Of a DNA stretch of 64,000 nt, positions 61,601-64,000 are shown piece by piece. The position numbers and the translations under genes are program-made. Source of the DNA: Camarhynchus parvulus (Eukaryota > Chordata > Aves > Passeriformes > Thraupidae); assembly GCF_901933205.1 (NCBI RefSeq), contig NC_044601.1, positions 46,571,376 through 46,635,375 on the forward strand, written 5' to 3'. Each line of letters opens with the position of its first letter. Position 1 is the stretch's first letter. The notes below the pieces were generated by a model that saw only the letters and a list, made by a program, of their open reading frames with translations, made no database searches and was not told where the DNA came from.

Positions 61601-63729
61601 ACACAGTAAGCCGTTGCTTTCAGAAAAAAATACTCTTTTTGTTAATTTCTACCTTAATTGAACTTTGCCACAATGGTGCATTTTGGCATTTTTTTAGGAA
61701 TGAGTATGGTATAGTGGAAGTTCCTGCCTGCCAGCTGAATATAGGCATACATACAGCCCATGCCTGCATTAATTTGATTATGTGTTTAAGCATCCAGAGC
61801 CAGATTGCTTATCTGCATTAAAAGCAGTTGAATCAACACCTTTTCTACTTGTCAGTAATTTTCAGAGTCTACTTAGGTCTTTCTTTGGAATGTCTTAAGA
61901 AAATTAACCTACTAATATAAAATCAAGGTAGTACTGCTCAGGATGAGAAGCTGATTTCACACAGCTTTAAGCACAGGGGATTTCTGTTGTTAGCTCCAAT
62001 AATGTCGGCAGAACTGCTACATTTTGAAGATGAATGGTAAATAACTTTTGGCCTCTGCCTTTTTAAGAAACCATCTGCAAGCTGTGCAGGAGTGGGAGAT
62101 TTTGTAGAGCTTCTTGGAGGAGCTGGCTTAGACCCATCCAAGATGTTTCCACTAGCTGACCTCTGCCATTCCTTTCATGGATCTGGTAAGCACTTCCTCC
62201 AATTACCTCCACATAACAAAATAATTAACCATAGTAAGACATGCAGAGATCCCCAGACACATCTGGACTCCCTGCTAGAGTGGTCAATTTCATGCTTAGC
62301 AGAACATGAAAGCTGAAGCTGTGGCTACGTGTTACATCACACCCATGACCACCTTCATTTGCCCCTTTAGTAATCATTATGACAAGGCCAAATTAGACGT
62401 ATTTTTTAAATTCTCGTCCTATGACAAAAATAAATATTAGAATGTCAGCACATAAAAAGGTCTGGAAATTCACAACAAGTGAAGACAGATTGTTACATTT
62501 TCAGTTAAAGAGCTTTTCTCTCATTTATTCAGTGTTCCCAAGACCTTTTCTGCTGCTGGTGCAACACATACCCCAAAAGCCTCAGAGTTCCCATTCTATG
62601 CTTTGAACTTGCAGGGGCTGTGAACCTGTTTCATCATCATGCTGGTCCAGTGCCTTCTTCCTCCCCATAAAATAAGAACTTCCAGTTTCCCTAATATTCA
62701 ATAGCAGACTAGTGTGGCAGTGATATGACAGGCTAACCCCTGTGGAACATCTGCCATATCTCAGGAGTACCAACAGGGCACTGGAGAAGCAGCATTTCCA
62801 CAGAGTTGCAGGGCTAGAACGTACCTGACCCTTGTGGTCTCCCTTGCCTTTCGTCACACTGCAACATAACAGTCCAGGCACTTTTCAAAGATTTAACTGG
62901 TAAGTGCTGCTGTTGAATGATAATACTGAGCCCTGGAATGAGATTAAAATGTGTTTTCCTGGTGGTGTGAAGGAAGTGGAAATCCATCTCAGCAGCTCCT
63001 GATCTCAAGTGAGGAAGTTCCCCCAAGCTCTCCAAACAAAAAGGCTGTGCCAAGCCTCCAGTCAAATGGCTTGCCTAAAGCAGCAGTTAGCGACACTCAA
63101 TTTCCCTCAGAGTGGAAGGACCACGAGCTAGGCACTACCATTTGAGTTTGTCTTGATGGAACTCTCAAATGCCTTTCTTCCTGTGAAGAATGTCCTTACA
63201 CGCAAATCCACTCATCCTTCTAATGGGAAATGTTTTGATGTTGCTAATTTTGGCTATCTCTAGGATAGAGTGCCATTACCCATACCCATCACTCATGGTA
63301 TATAACAGTAGCACACAGATATGGAGTAGCATTTGGATGAGGGAAGGATACTTGATTAAATACCCAAGCATTGTAAAGCAAAATTCACAAACACAAAAGT
63401 TAATCAGCAATATCACCACCAGCAGGTCATCATGACATACGAATTTGCTTTATTTCCAAAATTGCATATATTGGTGCTTCATAATTCCCATCATTATATA
63501 TCTCTTTTCCCTCATTTTCTCTCATATAGATGTGTCTTTATAGCCCCTTTATATCTCTTTTCCCTAAACAGCCCAAATGAAGATTGGCTGTGACAACACT
63601 GTGCTGCGGATGGTCTCCAGTGGCAAGCACATCAACCGTGTGACATTTGAGTATCATCAGCTGGATCTGCAGGAAACAGAAACAAGAAAGGAGAACAGCA
63701 TTGAGGAATTCTGCTTTCCTAGTATCTGA
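55585..63729 (+). CDS. CRHBP: corticotropin-releasing hormone binding protein (7 coding exons)
   Basis: A secreted glycoprotein that binds CRH and urocortin and limits their action at CRH receptors. Coding exons: 55585-55665, 56101-56194, 56816-56973, 58787-58997, 60613-60761, 62068-62185 and 63572-63729, giving 322 residues, the same as human. Residues 1 to about 21 form a hydrophobic signal peptide. Ten cysteines fall at 60, 81, 104, 141, 183, 205, 237, 264, 277 and 318, which fits the five consecutive disulfide loops of the family. Asn204-Cys-Ser is the conserved N-glycosylation sequon. Arg56 and Asp62, reported as important for ligand binding in the human protein, are both present. The frame is intact, with the expected seven-exon layout. 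Confidence 0.97.
55666..56100 (+). other. CRHBP: CRHBP intron 1
   Basis: 435 bases, GTGAGC to AACCAG; nothing else recognised. Confidence 0.88.
56101..56194 (+). CDS. CRHBP: CRHBP exon 2
   Basis: Residues 28-58 and the first base of Arg59. Contains the DDPFLLLSEDLKREL segment and Arg56. Donor GTGAGT, phase 1. Confidence 0.93.
56195..56815 (+). other. CRHBP: CRHBP intron 2
   Basis: 621 bases, ending in a C/T-rich tract and TCCAG; no other feature recognised. Confidence 0.88.
56816..56973 (+). CDS. CRHBP: CRHBP exon 3
   Basis: Completes Arg59 and encodes residues 60-111, with Cys60, Cys81 and Cys104 and ligand residue Asp62. Donor GTAAGA, phase 0. Confidence 0.95.
56974..58786 (+). other. 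CRHBP: CRHBP intron 3
   Basis: About 1.8 kb, with a GT-rich patch near 57,015-57,085, a short CT repeat near 57,962-57,982 and a poly-A run near 58,515. No other exon recognised. Confidence 0.88.
58787..58997 (+). CDS. CRHBP: CRHBP exon 4
   Basis: Residues 112-181 and the first base of Pro182. Begins VFDGWILKGEKFPSS and contains DFCESG with Cys141. Donor GTAAGT, phase 1. Confidence 0.95.
59477..59690 (-). mobile_element. CR1 LINE, 5'-truncated copy (minus strand) in CRHBP intron 4
   Basis: TCACAGAATCATAGAATGGC, then GGTTGAAAGAGATCAT and GGGCAACCTGTTCCAGTGCC: the reverse complement of an avian CR1 3' end, with the middle slightly shortened. Confidence 0.9.
59761..59925. repeat. A/C-rich low-complexity tract, (CAAA)n-like
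   Basis: About 165 bases almost without G or T on the + strand: CAAA and AAAC units with runs of 5-6 C. The complementary strand has G runs separated by T-rich spacers. Confidence 0.9.
60613..60761 (+). CDS. CRHBP: CRHBP exon 5
   Basis: Completes Pro182 and encodes residues 183-231, with Cys183, glycosylation sequon Asn204-Cys205-Ser206 and the SIIYPVVIKISDL block. Donor GTGAGA, phase 0. Confidence 0.95.
60762..62067 (+). other. CRHBP: CRHBP intron 5
   Basis: About 1.3 kb; no exon or repeat recognised. Confidence 0.88.
62068..62185 (+). CDS. CRHBP: CRHBP exon 6
   Basis: Residues 232-270 and the first base of Ala271. Contains Cys237, GDFVELLGGAGLDPSKM and Cys264. Donor GTAAGC, phase 1. Confidence 0.95.
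62186..63571 (+). other. CRHBP: CRHBP intron 6
   Basis: About 1.4 kb, ending in CCCTAAACAG. Two near copies of TATATCTCTTTTCCCT lie in its last 80 bases. No exon recognised. Confidence 0.88.
63572..63729 (+). CDS. CRHBP: CRHBP exon 7 (last coding exon)
   Basis: Completes Ala271 and encodes residues 272-322, with Cys277, Cys318 and the MVSSGKHINRVTFEY block. Stop TGA at 63,727-63,729. Confidence 0.95.
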
Positions 63730-63764
63730 GAAACCAGGACACGCATCTTCACATAGCTAATGAA

Positions 63765-63770
63765 AATAAA
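63765..63770 (+). terminator. CRHBP: polyadenylation signal of CRHBP
   Basis: AATAAA 36 bases after the stop codon, giving a very short 3' untranslated region. Sequence after it is AT-rich with TTT runs. Confidence 0.8.
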
Positions 63771-63789
63771 GTTCTATAATAATGTATTT

Positions 63790-64000
63790 TTTTCCTTTAA
63801 GTAGCTGGTGGTGTCAAGCCTTTCTATAAGCATAATTATTTTCTCATACAAATCATTCATTCCCATCAGCAAGCAGGAGAAAGCAACAAATGTATTAATC
63901 TTTGTTATTCTTTCTGCAATGGTTAAGCTCATTTACCATATCAAAAATCAATAGCAAGACTAGAAGGGTATTTTTCTTGTATCAATATCATTAGGAAAAT
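63790..64000. other. downstream flank of CRHBP
   Basis: AT-rich; nothing recognised before the window ends. In human the next gene is AGGF1, which is not visible here. Confidence 0.4.

Noticed and set aside
1..64000. CRISPR arrays, bacterial operons, ribosome binding sites, tRNA or rRNA genes
   Set aside because: None seen; gene structure and repeats are those of a vertebrate nuclear genome. No cloverleaf-forming tRNA with A and B boxes was noticed by eye, though a tRNA scan was not possible.

Overview
The window looks like nuclear DNA of a songbird-type bird. It has AT-rich intergenic sequence, several truncated CR1 LINEs in both orientations, avian class II and ERVL-type retroviral LTRs, and intron-containing vertebrate genes with consensus splice sites. 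Three neighbouring genes are recognised, all on the + strand: F2RL1 (protease-activated receptor 2), S100Z (EF-hand calcium-binding protein) and CRHBP (corticotropin-releasing hormone binding protein). This gene order is the same as on human 5q13. From established knowledge this block is Z-linked in birds, so a Z-chromosome origin is likely, but that is inference.

Layout. Positions 1-4.8 kb show no recognisable gene. At about 4.85-10.3 kb lies a decayed betaretrovirus-like (ERVK-type) provirus: a 5' LTR, a lysine-tRNA-type primer binding site, and broken gag, dUTPase/protease, reverse transcriptase and RNase H. The integrase is cut off after its N-terminal zinc-finger region, and no env or 3' LTR is visible. 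CR1 fragments follow. F2RL1 occupies 14,832-19,996 as two coding exons, with exon 1 in a CpG island. From 20 to 42.5 kb there is a gene-free interval with old antisense LINE remnants, CR1 copies and two solo LTRs whose target-site duplications can still be read (33,243-33,905 and 36,277-36,953). S100Z coding exons lie at 42,582-42,722 and 43,878-44,036. From 44 to 55.4 kb no gene is recognised. CRHBP follows as seven exons from 55,585 to 63,729, with a TATA box upstream and a polyadenylation signal downstream, so the whole coding gene lies in the window.

How the genes work. The three proteins do not form one pathway. F2RL1 encodes a cell-surface receptor switched on by trypsin-like proteases, S100Z an intracellular calcium sensor, and CRHBP a secreted protein that sequesters CRH/urocortin peptides. 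The association is conserved synteny. All three reading frames are intact: deduced lengths are 391, 99 and 322 residues, and all splice junctions used are GT-AG.

I found no unmistakably new biological system. The observations most worth checking are the bird-type PAR2 tethered ligand, the two solo LTRs with exact target-site duplications, the 5'-LTR-only provirus, the pair of opposed CR1 elements bracketing the F2RL1 promoter, and a few hairpins and candidate conserved non-coding stretches.
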